Below, in pieces: positions 13,561-23,352 of a stretch of DNA of 64,000 nucleotides. Both the position numbers and the translations under genes were made by a program. The notes under the pieces are model-generated. The model made no database searches. It was not told where the DNA came from and saw only the letters and a list, made by a program, of their open reading frames with translations. Each line of letters begins with the position of its first letter. The first letter of the stretch is position 1. Source of the stretch: Telmatactis stephensoni (taxonomy: Eukaryota > Cnidaria > Anthozoa > Actiniaria > Isophelliidae); the NCBI GenBank assembly GCA_029948255.1, contig JALIZF010001877.1, positions 310,001-374,000 on the forward strand, read 5' to 3'.

Positions 13561-13870
13561 CAAAAGATTTTTTTAAATGTCCTAGGTATTTTTTTGTCTA
13601 GGAACTAAACTTCAAAGCGGGGAAATATTAAGTAGGATGTATAAGTTCTGCTTTGCCACCCGCTACGACACATCCCATCCATTTAGATTTTTTATATAGT
13701 GGTCAATTAAGTTAAATCAGATTAAGTTAGAAACATAAGCACACTAAAATAATCGAGGCCCCCGAGGCTCCTTTATTTCATCATATTGTCACCAAGTGTC
13801 TTATTTCAATATATCCATTCCTTTAACGACTTGTGCTCAAGTAATTGTAGCCGCAAGCTACACTTAGGAA
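13561..13870. other. Non-coding stretch
   Basis: No feature was recognised; it separates two LINE fragments. There is a palindromic GAGGCCCCCGAGGCTCC near 13755. Confidence 0.4.
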
Positions 13871-14720
13871 ATATCAAGTGCTCAACATTGGTCCTAAGAG
13901 ACAGGATAAAGTACTGGATGTGACAATGATAAACACATGTATCAAACAAGACAAAGTGACGAAAATACTTAGCGTGGCCACTGGTGAGAACCTGGACTTC
14001 AGTCATCATGTCGCACAGTCTGCAAAAGAACTGCCAAGAGCTGCCGTCTTCGCAACATGTTCCCCGTACAAGCCAAGCTAAAGATATACAAGACCACCAT
14101 ATTGCCAATATTGACCTACTGTAACACAGTCTGGCATCACTGTATAGCATCGACACAAGAAAGCTAGAGCGCGTCCAAGAGCGAGCACTACGAGCTGTCT
14201 ACTGCAATAATAGTACTAGTGACTATGAAACCCTTTTGAAATTGGCTCATCCTCGTTCCCAGGCCCTTCTTAGCTTTCCAACGGAAAAATCGAAGGCCCT
14301 GGTAATATGAAAATCAAGCTCAAATGTGATTGGTTTATAGAATGTAACCGGAAGTAAGAAACTTTAGAGCATGCACACTTTTGATGACCCAGAATCTGGG
14401 ACATCCGGTTTTCATATTACCAGGGCCTTCGATTTTTTTTGAGAAGGGCCTGGGAACGAGGATGAAATTGGCTAAGCTATGCAATACTCTGTATACTCGT
14501 AGATTACAAGACATAGCCATACTAATGCTTAAAGTTTTATGTTGCTGGTTTACTTGACCATGCAATCTCGATATAATCTTAGAAATTCTGATTTCGTCAC
14601 ACCTAGATTTAATACCATCATCTATGGCAAGCATAGTCGCATTAGATATCTTGGACCTTTCCGTTCTGTGGTCTAAACTTAATAGGGATGTTAAGTCGTT
14701 AGATTCTATAAGAAATATTT
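13871..14720 (+). pseudogene. Decayed LINE ORF2 fragment, interrupted by a MITE
   Basis: Read on the plus strand with frame changes, this resembles the C-terminal region of a LINE reverse transcriptase: LDFSHHVAQSAKE, then IYKTTILPILTYCNTVWHH, then KLERVQERALRAVYC. These correspond to the LGV..DxxLxFxxH, PxLxYCxxxW and LxxxQxRAxR landmarks of the family. Frame shifts occur near 14060 and 14155. The match continues to 14247, where a 217-bp TIR element interrupts it, and resumes with KLCNTLYTRRLQD after 14465. The catalytic half is missing. It differs from the fragment at 12854-13531 and lies on the opposite strand. Confidence 0.75.
14248..14464. mobile_element. TIR element with 9-bp target duplication (MULE-like MITE)
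   Basis: The left end CATCCTCGTTCCCAGGCCC and the right end GGGCCTGGGAACGAGGATG are perfect inverted copies. A second inverted pair (AAAATCGAAGGCCCTGG with its complement, and TAATATGAAAA) sits just inside. The 9-bp AAATTGGCT lies immediately outside each end (14239-14247 and 14465-14473). A 9-bp duplication is typical of Mutator-like elements; the family call is inference. It is 217 bp, non-coding, and inserted in a LINE relic whose reading resumes on the far side. Confidence 0.85.
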
Positions 14721-14735
14721 AAGAAACGAGCAGGA

Positions 14736-15263
14736 GTGTTTTATCGTGGATATAGAAACGAGGCCGTAGGCCGAGTGTTTATATCCACGATAAAACACGA
14801 TCAGCGAGTTTTTTAAATGACTTCTAAAACACATTATTTGAAAGTATTATAGCAATGAATTTATGAAAAAATCCATTTATAACTGAAGAAGCATGAACAA
14901 GCTTATCATTTTTTTCGTACATATGGGCATGCGCAGAATAATCAAATTTTCATCCCACACGTAAAAAGAATTCTGAACATCAGAATAGAGTGGCATGACT
15001 CTCATTAAAAGTTTCGTCGGTACTGTACGAGGTCAATGATCCGACAACTATACTGAGACCTTGTACTGATATAACACTCATGCATAAACATGAGTGTTTT
15101 ATCAGAGATAGTTAAAACACTCATGTTTTATTAATGAGTGTTTTAACTGATTTTGAAAAAACACTCATGTTTATGCATCAGTGTTTATATCTGGTATAAA
15201 GGTCTCAACACGTGACCTTCAATTGGTCTATTTGCTTATGAATCATTAATGAGTTTTAGAAGT
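14736..15263. repeat. Fold-back cluster with nested hairpins
   Basis: The hairpin at 14736-14799 pairs GTGTTTTATCGTGGATATA with TATATCCACGATAAAACAC. A second layer at 15054-15212 pairs GAGACCTTGTACTGATATAA with a diverged complement ending GGTATAAAGGTCTC, around several copies of AAACACTCATG. The outer arms AAATGACTTCTAAAACAC and GAGTTTTAGAAGTGAATTT (ending near 15263) are also inverted. It is probably one or two fold-back transposons. Confidence 0.6.
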
Positions 15264-16738
15264 GAATTTAAAAGTTATTTTAGGAAGCTAAACAACATTT
15301 ACAGTCCTGACAGATTTTTTTCTATATTCCTTCAATTGCAATGATTTCCAATAAAATGAACACTGTGCAGGGGGCTTCCTCAGGCTACTATGCCATGGCT
15401 GATATAGGCAATTGATGGCAAGTAATTCCTTAGATCTCCTCGAACTTAAATTTAATCTCACAGTTTTTATGCATAGAGGTTTTCTGATTCTTAGGGCGTT
15501 AAGAGCTAAGTAGAATCAATTCTTTGGCCAACACTGTCAAGATCGTATTTTATATGTACTGGATCACATACCATCTTACTACCACGCAAACGCAAGACCA
15601 GTAAATCATATTACCCACTGCTGATGAAAACGGTCAACCAAAGCTACTTGGCTTGTATCACTTCCATTTCGTAAAACTTGTGTTTGGTCCTTTAGACTTA
15701 TACGTATGCACCATTGCGTTTACTGAAAAAACAGGATTTTTCACTTTCTACGTACTGTACACCAGTTTTTTTTAAGAACGAAGGAAAACCTCTCGACTTT
15801 ATCGCTATCAAAGAAGGTGTCCACCAGCATACATTATAAACTGTAATAGATCAGTTCTCTGCTGTGCGGTTTATAGTACATAGACTATAAAATGTGTTTC
15901 ACACAATCCGTGCCAAAATTAGTTGGCACAATGTGAAATTTAAAGATTTTTTTTTACAATTCGTGTTAGATTAACTTTAGATATAATATTAAGAAGAAAA
16001 ACTAACGCAGTGAAGTTGCGAGGTTTCGACAGCATCATGCCATCATTATCAAGTGATTTTTACAATCAGACACTTTACGGCCATATCATGGGACCCCTTT
16101 TCTGGAATTCGTTTGTTACAGCTTGGACGAGATCAGATAGACTGTCATGCCTGCACTTTCTGGAAGTGCAGTCTAAGAAGATTCAAGGAGGATTAATAAC
16201 AGTCCACACCCTAGTCAAGCTGTATAGGTATCAAAATGTCCAATCGGCCTTTACTGGCATCTTTTCTCTTAGATACCTTAATGTCGGTGCTATAATTTGT
16301 CAGACATCTTTGTTAACGCTCCGGTTCCAAAAATCAGTGATCCGGAGTATGTAGATTGTAGATTAATTGATTCAAATGAAACTGCTGGGATCACGAATAT
16401 ACCCAGTTTAAAAAGCATATGTATCGTTGTAAAATACCCCTTCTATGTTTGAGATCTGTACTGAAATATCACACGTACCGTACAAGTTTTCGCGGACTCG
16501 CTTCTTAACCCCAAAGGCTTACGTCAAGCAATCTGACGATTTTCCTTGACTGACTGTGTTAGCTTGCTTTCATGTCAGCATCACTCCTTGCCGTCTGCGT
16601 CCCTACATGGTGCGCACGCTCAGTGAAGAGTTGTATTTCCACAGTGGCAGAAGGCAATAGCTAGCATTTTGCAGGGGAAAGGTGAAAGACTAAACAGATT
16701 TACCCTTAAATGATTAAAACTTGACAATGGTTTTAATG

Positions 16739-16739
<1 letters not shown>
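15264..16739. other. Non-coding stretch, nothing recognised
   Basis: An open frame of 114 codons at 16010-16354 on the plus strand has no recognisable domain and no exon-like borders. I see no other feature. Confidence 0.4.
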
Positions 16740-16836
<97 letters not shown>

Positions 16837-16902
16837 ATGAATGAATGAATGAATGAATGAATGAATGAACGAACGAATGAATAAATAAATAAATAAATAA
16901 AA
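16740..16902. repeat. Long AAAT/GAAT microsatellite
   Basis: About 26 copies of AAAT are followed by GAAT units, two GAAC units, and then AAAT again. The pattern shows point variants that have spread by slippage. Confidence 0.95.
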
Positions 16903-17751
16903 TTATGCGAGATTTGATTACGTTAAATGAAAGCCCGAAATAGATTTCGAGAAGAGGTTTTATATAGTATCGTTGGGAGAAATTTCACAGTTTCACATGC
17001 AGTAAGTTCTTATATGCAAATTACAAGCGATTCGCTGAATTTGTGACAACGTTTTCTTGTCACTTGCTAGGTCGCAGCTCGAAAAGAGAATAATAATAAT
17101 AATAATCAAAAAAACAGTTGTAACACTCATGCCGGTTTTCCCTTCGGCGATGCTAATGCTATATAAACAAATTTACTTTACCGCCATGATTGGGTAGTTG
17201 CCACGTCAGGAATCCCTAAGTTTTCTTACATACTCCTAATGATAACGTACAAAGTAGTAATGTAAGTAACTAGGGACCTTAAGCAACCACGACGACGACG
17301 GCAGGGAAAACGGGACGTCAAAACGTATTCAAGCGCAATATTTACTGCAATTTTTTTCGCTTATTTAATTTGAATTGCCATTCAGACCAGAGTTTTGAAA
17401 TGAAAGAAAATGAAAGAGAGAGTTTCTGGGCGAATTGGAATTTTTGGAATTGCTTTTTATTGCTCTCTCTTTACAAGTATAAATTTTACAATAATACATT
17501 AAAGACAATAAAAAGTTGACAAAAATAAATGACAATATATTTGTACTGATATTACATTAGAGCCTGAGGGCTAAGTTAACTGCTAAGTTTTCTAGTTAGC
17601 CCTCAGCCTATAAGTTTCTAGTATTTGAAAACAGGTAGAAGATATAAACTACAAATTACACTTAATATTTAATAAAGATATTTACATAGACAAGAATTTA
17701 ACATATTAAAAAGAAGAACAGTGATATACGAAAATATATATTTTTTTCTCT

Positions 17752-20700
17752 TTACTCTTGGTGTTGTTTGTGGAGAAGATATTCTTTCAATTTTATTTTG
17801 AAGGAGGCAGATTTTGTCAAAAGTTTTAAGTGGGTAGGGAGATCTTTCCAAAGGTCAATTGCCATATAAGAGATAGTCTGTTTACCTATATTAGTTTTAA
17901 CGCCCGGTTTGTGTAAATTATCATTGCTTGCATATCTGGTGTTGTAACTATGTACGGTCCTAGCATATCTGAACACATCATCAAAAATACTAGGTAGCAT
18001 TCCATTATGCCAGAGGTACGTAAACTTTAAGACGTGCAAGCAGTAGACGTTGTATACGGTCAAAATATCTAGAAGGTTTAATAGTGGTTTAGCACTGTCT
18101 GTATCTTTACCATAGAGGTTTGCAAAGAAAATCATTCTAATTATGTGGTTCTGTTTAACTTGGACTTTTTGAAGATTTGTATTGTAAGTGCTACCCCATG
18201 CCATAATGGCATAAGATATATAAGGATAGATGAGATTATAGTAAATTTGCTTTAACTGCTTTATGGAAAGATAATGCCTTAGTTTTAATATAATTCCACT
18301 ATTGCGCGATATTCGTGAACAAATATAAGAGATGTGATTCTTCCATGACATGGAGTCGTCAATCATCACCCCTAGATATTTTATACAACTTTTCCTTTCT
18401 ACGGAAAAGGTCGTTCCATCTTTGCTAGTTAGTTTTATATCAATGGAAGCGTCCTTTTTCCTTTTTGATTTTACTACCATGTAATTGGTTTTTGAGATAT
18501 TTATAGAAAGTTTATTTATGTCACACCACTCTTTTACTTTTGCTAATTCGGAATTCATTGTTTTTTCAAGCAATTTGAGATTACTTGCAGAAGCGAACAC
18601 ATTTGTATCGTCAGCAAAAATTTTAAATTTTAATTTATCAGAACAGAGTGGAAGGTCATTTATATAGATCAAGAATAGGAGAGGTCCCAATGTGCTTCCT
18701 TGTGGGATTCCGCACATGATTGTTTCCAATTGTGACTCAACATTTCCTAAAGAGACGTATTGTTTTCTGTTTTCAAGATAGCTGCGGAACCACTGTAGAG
18801 GCAGACCGCGAATTCCGTACATTTCCAGTTTGTTTAGTAAAATAGTATGGTCGATGGTGTCAAATGCTTTTGACAGATCTAAGAACACCCCACAAGTGTA
18901 CAGGTTATTATCTATAGCTTTCTTCAGGCTGTCAGTAATTTCAGTTATGGCCTGGGCAGTCGAATGGTTCTTTCTAAAGCCAAATTGAAATTCAAACAAA
19001 ATATTTTGTTTTTCTATGTAATTGATTAGCTGTTTATAAATGATTTTTTCATATATTTGTGTGAATGTTGATAAAGTAGCGATGGGACGGTAATTTGTTG
19101 GGTTAGTGGCATCTCCCCCTTTATCAACAGGTGTAACTTTAGAAATTTTTAAAATGTCAGGGACAACGCCCTGGAGCAGCGATAGATTAAATATCAAAGA
19201 TAATGGTTCCGAGATTTGTTCACAGGCAATTTTGATACATTTTTGAGGGATTCCTATTGTAGATTTATCAAGTTTAATGTTCATAATTGTATCGTGAATC
19301 TCATCTGGGGTTATACCTCGGAACATAAAGCTATTTAGAAAAGATCTATTAAAGTACTTTGTAGGGTCTACATCACTTTGTGGAAGCTTCTCTGCAATCT
19401 CACGTCCCACATTTATGAAATGTGTGTTTAGTTGTTTTGCAATATCAATTTTGTCTGTGTAGCTTTTATTTTTGTAAACCAATTTCGATATTTGATTTTG
19501 TGTGGAATTCTTTTTTCTATTAAATAACATGCCGATAAGCCTCCAAGTTCCTTTCAGGTTTTGACTATTAAAATCAAACTGATCTTGGAAGTATTTCTTC
19601 TTTGACACTTCTTTGATTTTATTCAATTTGTTATTATAGGTTTTATAGATTTTTACTTTAGCAGGGTCTTTACTAAGGAAATGAGTTTTGAATAGCTTTT
19701 GTTTCTTCTTTATGGAGGTGAGAATTGCATTGGTAATCCACGGTTTTTTTATTTTCTTGAGCTTTTTTTTCGACAGTTGACGTATTGGAGCATGTTTATC
19801 TGAGATTTTTTGCATGGAGTTAACAAATTTATTCATACTTTCATTTGGATCCTCACTAATAAGATTATTAAAGTCTACAGCTTTTATGTCAGCGAGAAAT
19901 GATTCATTATCAAATTTAGAGAAATCTCGAAAATGTCTTGTTTCTTTAACCGAAGGGAGTTTATTTGTTATAGAACAAAAGATAGGTAAGTGGTCTGTAA
20001 CGTCTGCTAGGCATATCCCAGACTTACTAACTTTTTGTGGTACATTTGTGTAGATGTGATCGATTAACGTGGAAGTATGGTCTGTGATCCGAGTAGCTTT
20101 AGTTATTAGAGGCATAAACCCAGCATCTAGTAACATATCGAGATGATCTGAAGTATTTTTATCCATGTTGTAGTTTAACAAGTTTATATTAATATCCCCT
20201 AAGACAAATACCTCTTTTCCTTTGTTGTTTAAATCAATTAATTGGTCTCTTAGGGTTTGACAAAACTGGCCACAATCTCTAGAAGGATGTCTATAAATGC
20301 ATCCAATAACAATATTCTTTTGTCTTTCCCGCGTTATCTCAATCCAACATGATTCAAATTCGTTTGTGGAGAATTCAAGGTCGCATCTCCTAATGAATTT
20401 CAGTTCATTTGTAACATAAAGCCCAACTCCCCCTGCGGATGTTTGAGAATTAGTATTCAAGAATGTGTAGCCTGGTATGTTGATGTTGTATATATTTTCA
20501 TCTCTTAATTTAGTTTCCGAGATCGCAATTATTTCTGGGGTGGATTTGAAAGTTGAAAATAAATCTTCTAATAGTGTTAGGTTTTTGGTGAGGCTCCGCA
20601 TATTGAAATGCATAATTGAAAAACCATGAGTTTTTCCACTGCGAAAAATGTTACCAGATTGTTTAATACTGTAATACTTGGATTGTGTGCAGAAATCATG

Positions 20701-20850
20701 TGCATACTCCTGCAAGTCATGCTCATTAACCGGACTCATGATTATATCTTGAAATAGATCTTTTGACTGAAGTATGGAATTTGAAGACGAATATACCCAA
20801 CTCCCAATGGTTTTAAGGAGTTCTTGGCAATCTAAGCCATAGAAGGGCAA
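17752..20850 (-). CDS. LINE ORF2: AP endonuclease and reverse transcriptase
   Basis: This 1032-residue protein would nick target DNA and prime reverse transcription of the element RNA at the nick. The endonuclease domain covers roughly residues 75-300 with HFNMRSL (Asn83), SETKL (Glu112), YRHPS (187-191), GDININ (Asp219) and TDHLPIF (His287), the expected catalytic set. The RT domain covers about 560-830: NYRPI (586-590), FGFRKNHSTAQAI (623-635), LDLSKAFDTIDH with Asp658, GIPQGSTLGPLLF (714-726), FADDT with Asp747 and Asp748, and YLGVMIDDSMSW (825-836). A C-terminal region follows, with family landmarks such as YPYISYAIMAWGS. No frameshift, stop or lost catalytic residue was seen. A later methionine (MSPVNEHD, residue 38) is an alternative start. 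Confidence 0.95.
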   Translation of the reverse strand: MPFYGLDCQELLKTIGSWVYSSSNSILQSKDLFQDIIMSPVNEHDLQEYAHDFCTQSKYYSIKQSGNIFRSGKTHGFSIMHFNMRSLTKNLTLLEDLFSTFKSTPEIIAISETKLRDENIYNINIPGYTFLNTNSQTSAGGVGLYVTNELKFIRRCDLEFSTNEFESCWIEITRERQKNIVIGCIYRHPSRDCGQFCQTLRDQLIDLNNKGKEVFVLGDININLLNYNMDKNTSDHLDMLLDAGFMPLITKATRITDHTSTLIDHIYTNVPQKVSKSGICLADVTDHLPIFCSITNKLPSVKETRHFRDFSKFDNESFLADIKAVDFNNLISEDPNESMNKFVNSMQKISDKHAPIRQLSKKKLKKIKKPWITNAILTSIKKKQKLFKTHFLSKDPAKVKIYKTYNNKLNKIKEVSKKKYFQDQFDFNSQNLKGTWRLIGMLFNRKKNSTQNQISKLVYKNKSYTDKIDIAKQLNTHFINVGREIAEKLPQSDVDPTKYFNRSFLNSFMFRGITPDEIHDTIMNIKLDKSTIGIPQKCIKIACEQISEPLSLIFNLSLLQGVVPDILKISKVTPVDKGGDATNPTNYRPIATLSTFTQIYEKIIYKQLINYIEKQNILFEFQFGFRKNHSTAQAITEITDSLKKAIDNNLYTCGVFLDLSKAFDTIDHTILLNKLEMYGIRGLPLQWFRSYLENRKQYVSLGNVESQLETIMCGIPQGSTLGPLLFLIYINDLPLCSDKLKFKIFADDTNVFASASNLKLLEKTMNSELAKVKEWCDINKLSINISKTNYMVVKSKRKKDASIDIKLTSKDGTTFSVERKSCIKYLGVMIDDSMSWKNHISYICSRISRNSGIILKLRHYLSIKQLKQIYYNLIYPYISYAIMAWGSTYNTNLQKVQVKQNHIIRMIFFANLYGKDTDSAKPLLNLLDILTVYNVYCLHVLKFTYLWHNGMLPSIFDDVFRYARTVHSYNTRYASNDNLHKPGVKTNIGKQTISYMAIDLWKDLPTHLKLLTKSASFKIKLKEYLLHKQHQE

Positions 20851-21082
20851 TTCTGAAAATATCTGAGTTATAGATATTTTGATGTTCTAGATCTAGTTTA
20901 AGTCATGTACTTTAAGTCTACTTTAGATCTAAATAAATACAGAAATCATGATGACTTTGTGTCAGTGCGACAATACATTTATAATAAATGAAATATAAAA
21001 TAGTAGATCTTACTTGATTGCTGTATATTTAGATATGAGTATAGATAACAATGTCTCAGTTGCCATTGACAGAGTTAGTGTT

Positions 21083-21856
21083 CTATCGCCAGTTATAGTC
21101 ATCATAACTGTCATGCTCGTCTTCAAATTCTTGCAGATCTTCTTGTTTGTCGAAGGCGAACGTCTTCGAGCTTTCTTTTTGCTTCATAAAGATTCGTCCA
21201 TTGTAGGTCCAGATAAATTTCCATTTGAGGCGTTTTTTCACTGTGTTAACATCACCAAATAGTTTTTTCCGTTTGGGTGTTAACGATTCTGAGATAAATA
21301 CTTTAGTCTCTGTGTCCAATTCAAGGTCTGGAAGATCTTTAGCTGTTTTCTTCGCCAGCTTCCTTCGGGCTTGGTAGAATTTATTTCTCGTTTTACGATG
21401 CTTGAACTTGACTATGATCTTGCTTGGTCCTTTTTTGTTAAGGGTAGGAAGAGGGTGAGCAATTGATATATCATCTTTATCAATCGGCACATCGATAGCT
21501 TTCCCAATAGCCTCAACAATGGCTTCTGATGCCGGCTCGTCGTTGGCTTTAAGCCCAGAGATCTCGATGCAATCACGTCTAACGTACTGAGCCAGTTCGT
21601 CAACCTGATCCAGAGCTTCCACTGCTCTTTTATCGATCACTTTTAAATCTTGTCTAACAATGGCCAGATTTACTCCGTGTTGCTGTGTATGGCTGTTGGT
21701 CGTTTGAATTTGGTTCAACAGATCATCGTATTTTGTAGAGAGAAATTGAACTGAAGTACTTAATTCTTTATATTTTTCAGTCAAATCTTTAACTGTTACG
21801 TTTATAGGAGCTAATTCTTTTGTAATAAATTCTTTTACCTGTTCTAAGGTAGCCAT
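21083..21856 (-). CDS. LINE ORF1: coiled-coil RNA-binding protein
   Basis: ORF1 proteins of this kind bind element RNA and form particles with it. I chose the methionine at 21856 (MATLEQVKEF), giving 257 residues; the frame stays open upstream to 21967, but that part is hydrophobic and cysteine-containing and probably untranslated. Residues 1-100 are a heptad-like helix, likely a coiled coil. The segment RRDCIEISGLKAN followed by DISIAHPLP and KIIVKFKHRKTRNKFY is the conserved core seen in CR1/L2-type ORF1 proteins and is probably an RRM-like nucleic-acid-binding fold. The C-terminus has a basic LKWKFIWTYNGRIFMK segment and an acidic end (EDEHDSYDDY). Confidence 0.85.
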   Translation of the reverse strand: MATLEQVKEFITKELAPINVTVKDLTEKYKELSTSVQFLSTKYDDLLNQIQTTNSHTQQHGVNLAIVRQDLKVIDKRAVEALDQVDELAQYVRRDCIEISGLKANDEPASEAIVEAIGKAIDVPIDKDDISIAHPLPTLNKKGPSKIIVKFKHRKTRNKFYQARRKLAKKTAKDLPDLELDTETKVFISESLTPKRKKLFGDVNTVKKRLKWKFIWTYNGRIFMKQKESSKTFAFDKQEDLQEFEDEHDSYDDYNWR

Positions 21857-22129
21857 TAGCGTCAGATTATGGCAGAGCAGCAGTAAGCGTGTCAAACCGC
21901 CATTACGACATATGCTAATGCGAACGGAAAATAAACTGCTTTGCGTCCTCAAGTTCCCGTTCTCCACAGAGCGTGAAATCTAGACTTTTCACGTTGTAGT
22001 TTTGCAGAATACGGTTGATTTCCTTACAGCCCTTCTCATTTGCACGTGCGTTTATTGTATTCTGTAATTAAGGACATTGTCTTATGCCGTCGTCGTCCTC
22101 GTTGCCGTCGTGGTTGCTTAAGGTCCCTA

Positions 22130-22360
22130 CTAATAGTGCGTACGGCAAGATACATTACACATATGCTCGGTGCGATAACAAACAAATCACAAGGATTGCT
22201 GATCTTGGCTATACCTATAGATCCCTCGCGACCCGAGAGCGGGTTTGGGAGTAGTATAGTCCTAAAAGACTGTGATATTTCAAGATTTGATGGAGCTTGT
22301 TCAGATTTGGGCGGAATAGACTTTAATTGGTCAACTTTATCGTGTCACATCATGGAATCT
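22130..22360. other. Short non-coding stretch
   Basis: Lies between the TIR element and a hairpin cluster. Nothing recognised. Confidence 0.4.
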
Positions 22361-22666
22361 ATAAGCTCAGGCTGACGTCATAGTAAGTTTGAACCAAACG
22401 GTCCGCCTGAGCTTATGAATATTGATAAGGCGAAGAGTTATACAAGTCTCTCTCGCCTTTCTCACCGTCGGCTTCGACAACTCTTCGGAATAACAGTCGT
22501 TCGGGAATTTCGTCATGGCTCGAGAGTAAACAGCGAGAGAGACTTGGAGCAAGTCTAGGTTTCCCTGTGTGAACTACTGCACCGAAAATTGAGGGGGTTG
22601 TCAAGAAGTTTCCGAAGTAGTTAACAGGAAGTAAAACACCCCGCAAGTAGTTCACACAGGAAACCC
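22361..22666. repeat. Cluster of three inverted-repeat pairs
   Basis: Three hairpins are stacked. ATAAGCTCAGGC pairs with GCCTGAGCTTAT (22361-22417). CAAGTCTCTCTCGC pairs with GCGAGAGAGACTTG (about 22443-22546). GGTTTCCCTGTGTGAACTAC pairs with GTAGTTCACACAGGAAACC (22558-22665). The last pair may be a small MITE of about 108 bp. Confidence 0.65.
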
Positions 22667-22729
22667 ACAGTCAAACCAAGCACAAATTTACTATTCCAAC
22701 TTGATTCTGATGGGCTAAAATCGGCGAAT

Positions 22730-23145
22730 TTACCAATGTGATAACAGCAATATCAAAATCAGTTTAAATTGGACCTTGCAGTTTGTAAGCTTTGTTTCCA
22801 TTAATCAAAGTAAAAAGTACAAAATAGAAATGCATGTTGTCTGAGCTATAATGCATTATCTATAGATCATATTGGATTATTTGGTGGGCATTTACCAAAA
22901 TAGAGCAGACTGCATGTCCGGCATGATAAAAAGACCAGAAGTATATTAATAGCCATCAATCATGTGGTACAATTATCTACAAAATACTTTCTCTCCAATA
23001 TAATTTGTGTTCTACTCTGGGAGTACTTGTCATGCAATCAAAAGACACTGATAAGTCAAACTGGTTTGCATCAACTTCTGTTCTCCATTTCTCCCCTAGT
23101 ATTGCACATACAGGTAGCCCGAGTGAACGCCTACTAGGCGTCTAA
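22730..23145 (+). mobile_element. Helitron-like 3' portion (copy A)
   Basis: About 415 bp match, in inverted orientation, the segment at 30211-30655. Read on the plus strand the copy ends with AACGCCTACTAGGCGT, which can form a hairpin, immediately followed by CTAA and then T. CTRR after a hairpin, inserted before a T, is the hallmark of Helitron 3' ends. Just inside is the sequence CAGGTAGCCCGAGTG, shared with the other copy. No helicase gene is present. Confidence 0.55.
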
Positions 23146-23352
23146 TTGATAGATTCAGGCAAAATAACATACATGTAGTAATATCAGTTGTTTTCTAAGG
23201 TTCTTTGAGAGAATATAAATCTTTCTTGTTAACAATTTGTTAACCATGAAAATGCATCTGAAGTGAGTTCGATACCGGGAGTTACGTTTAACAAATAATA
23301 ATTAAAATGATCAAATAATCTACACTAAATCTAATTACATATGTATATAAAA

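Larger units (their letters stand above)
17396..22000 (-). mobile_element. Near full-length CR1/L2-like LINE with two open ORFs
   Basis: This is a non-LTR retrotransposon on the minus strand. ORF1 (21083-21856) is followed after about 230 bp by ORF2 (17752-20850), then a 3' region of roughly 350 bp that reaches GAAATGAAAG-type repeats near 17396-17420. Both ORFs are free of stops. The APE-type endonuclease followed by RT, with no RNase H domain, fits the CR1/L2 branch of the Jockey group. The exact 5' end (about 21960-22020) and the target duplication could not be fixed by eye because both lie in TIR-element sequence. Confidence 0.85.
17273..22127. mobile_element. TA-flanked TIR element carrying an inserted LINE
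   Basis: GGGACCTTAAGCAACCACGA at the left and its complement (TCGTGGTTGCTTAAGGTCCC, with small variation) at 22108-22127 are matching inverted ends, followed inward by GACGACG-type sequence on both sides. TA flanks both ends (17271-17272 and 22128-22129). Only about 120 bp on the left and 150 bp on the right look like the original element; the rest is a LINE. Without the LINE this would be a MITE of a few hundred base pairs, using TA targets as Tc1/mariner-type elements do. No transposase is present. Confidence 0.8.

Noticed and set aside
16010..16354. 114-codon plus-strand frame
   Set aside because: No family pattern, no conserved motif, no splice signals around it.
16740..16902. Tetranucleotide array as a CRISPR or satellite array
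   Set aside because: Simple slippage repeat without spacers.
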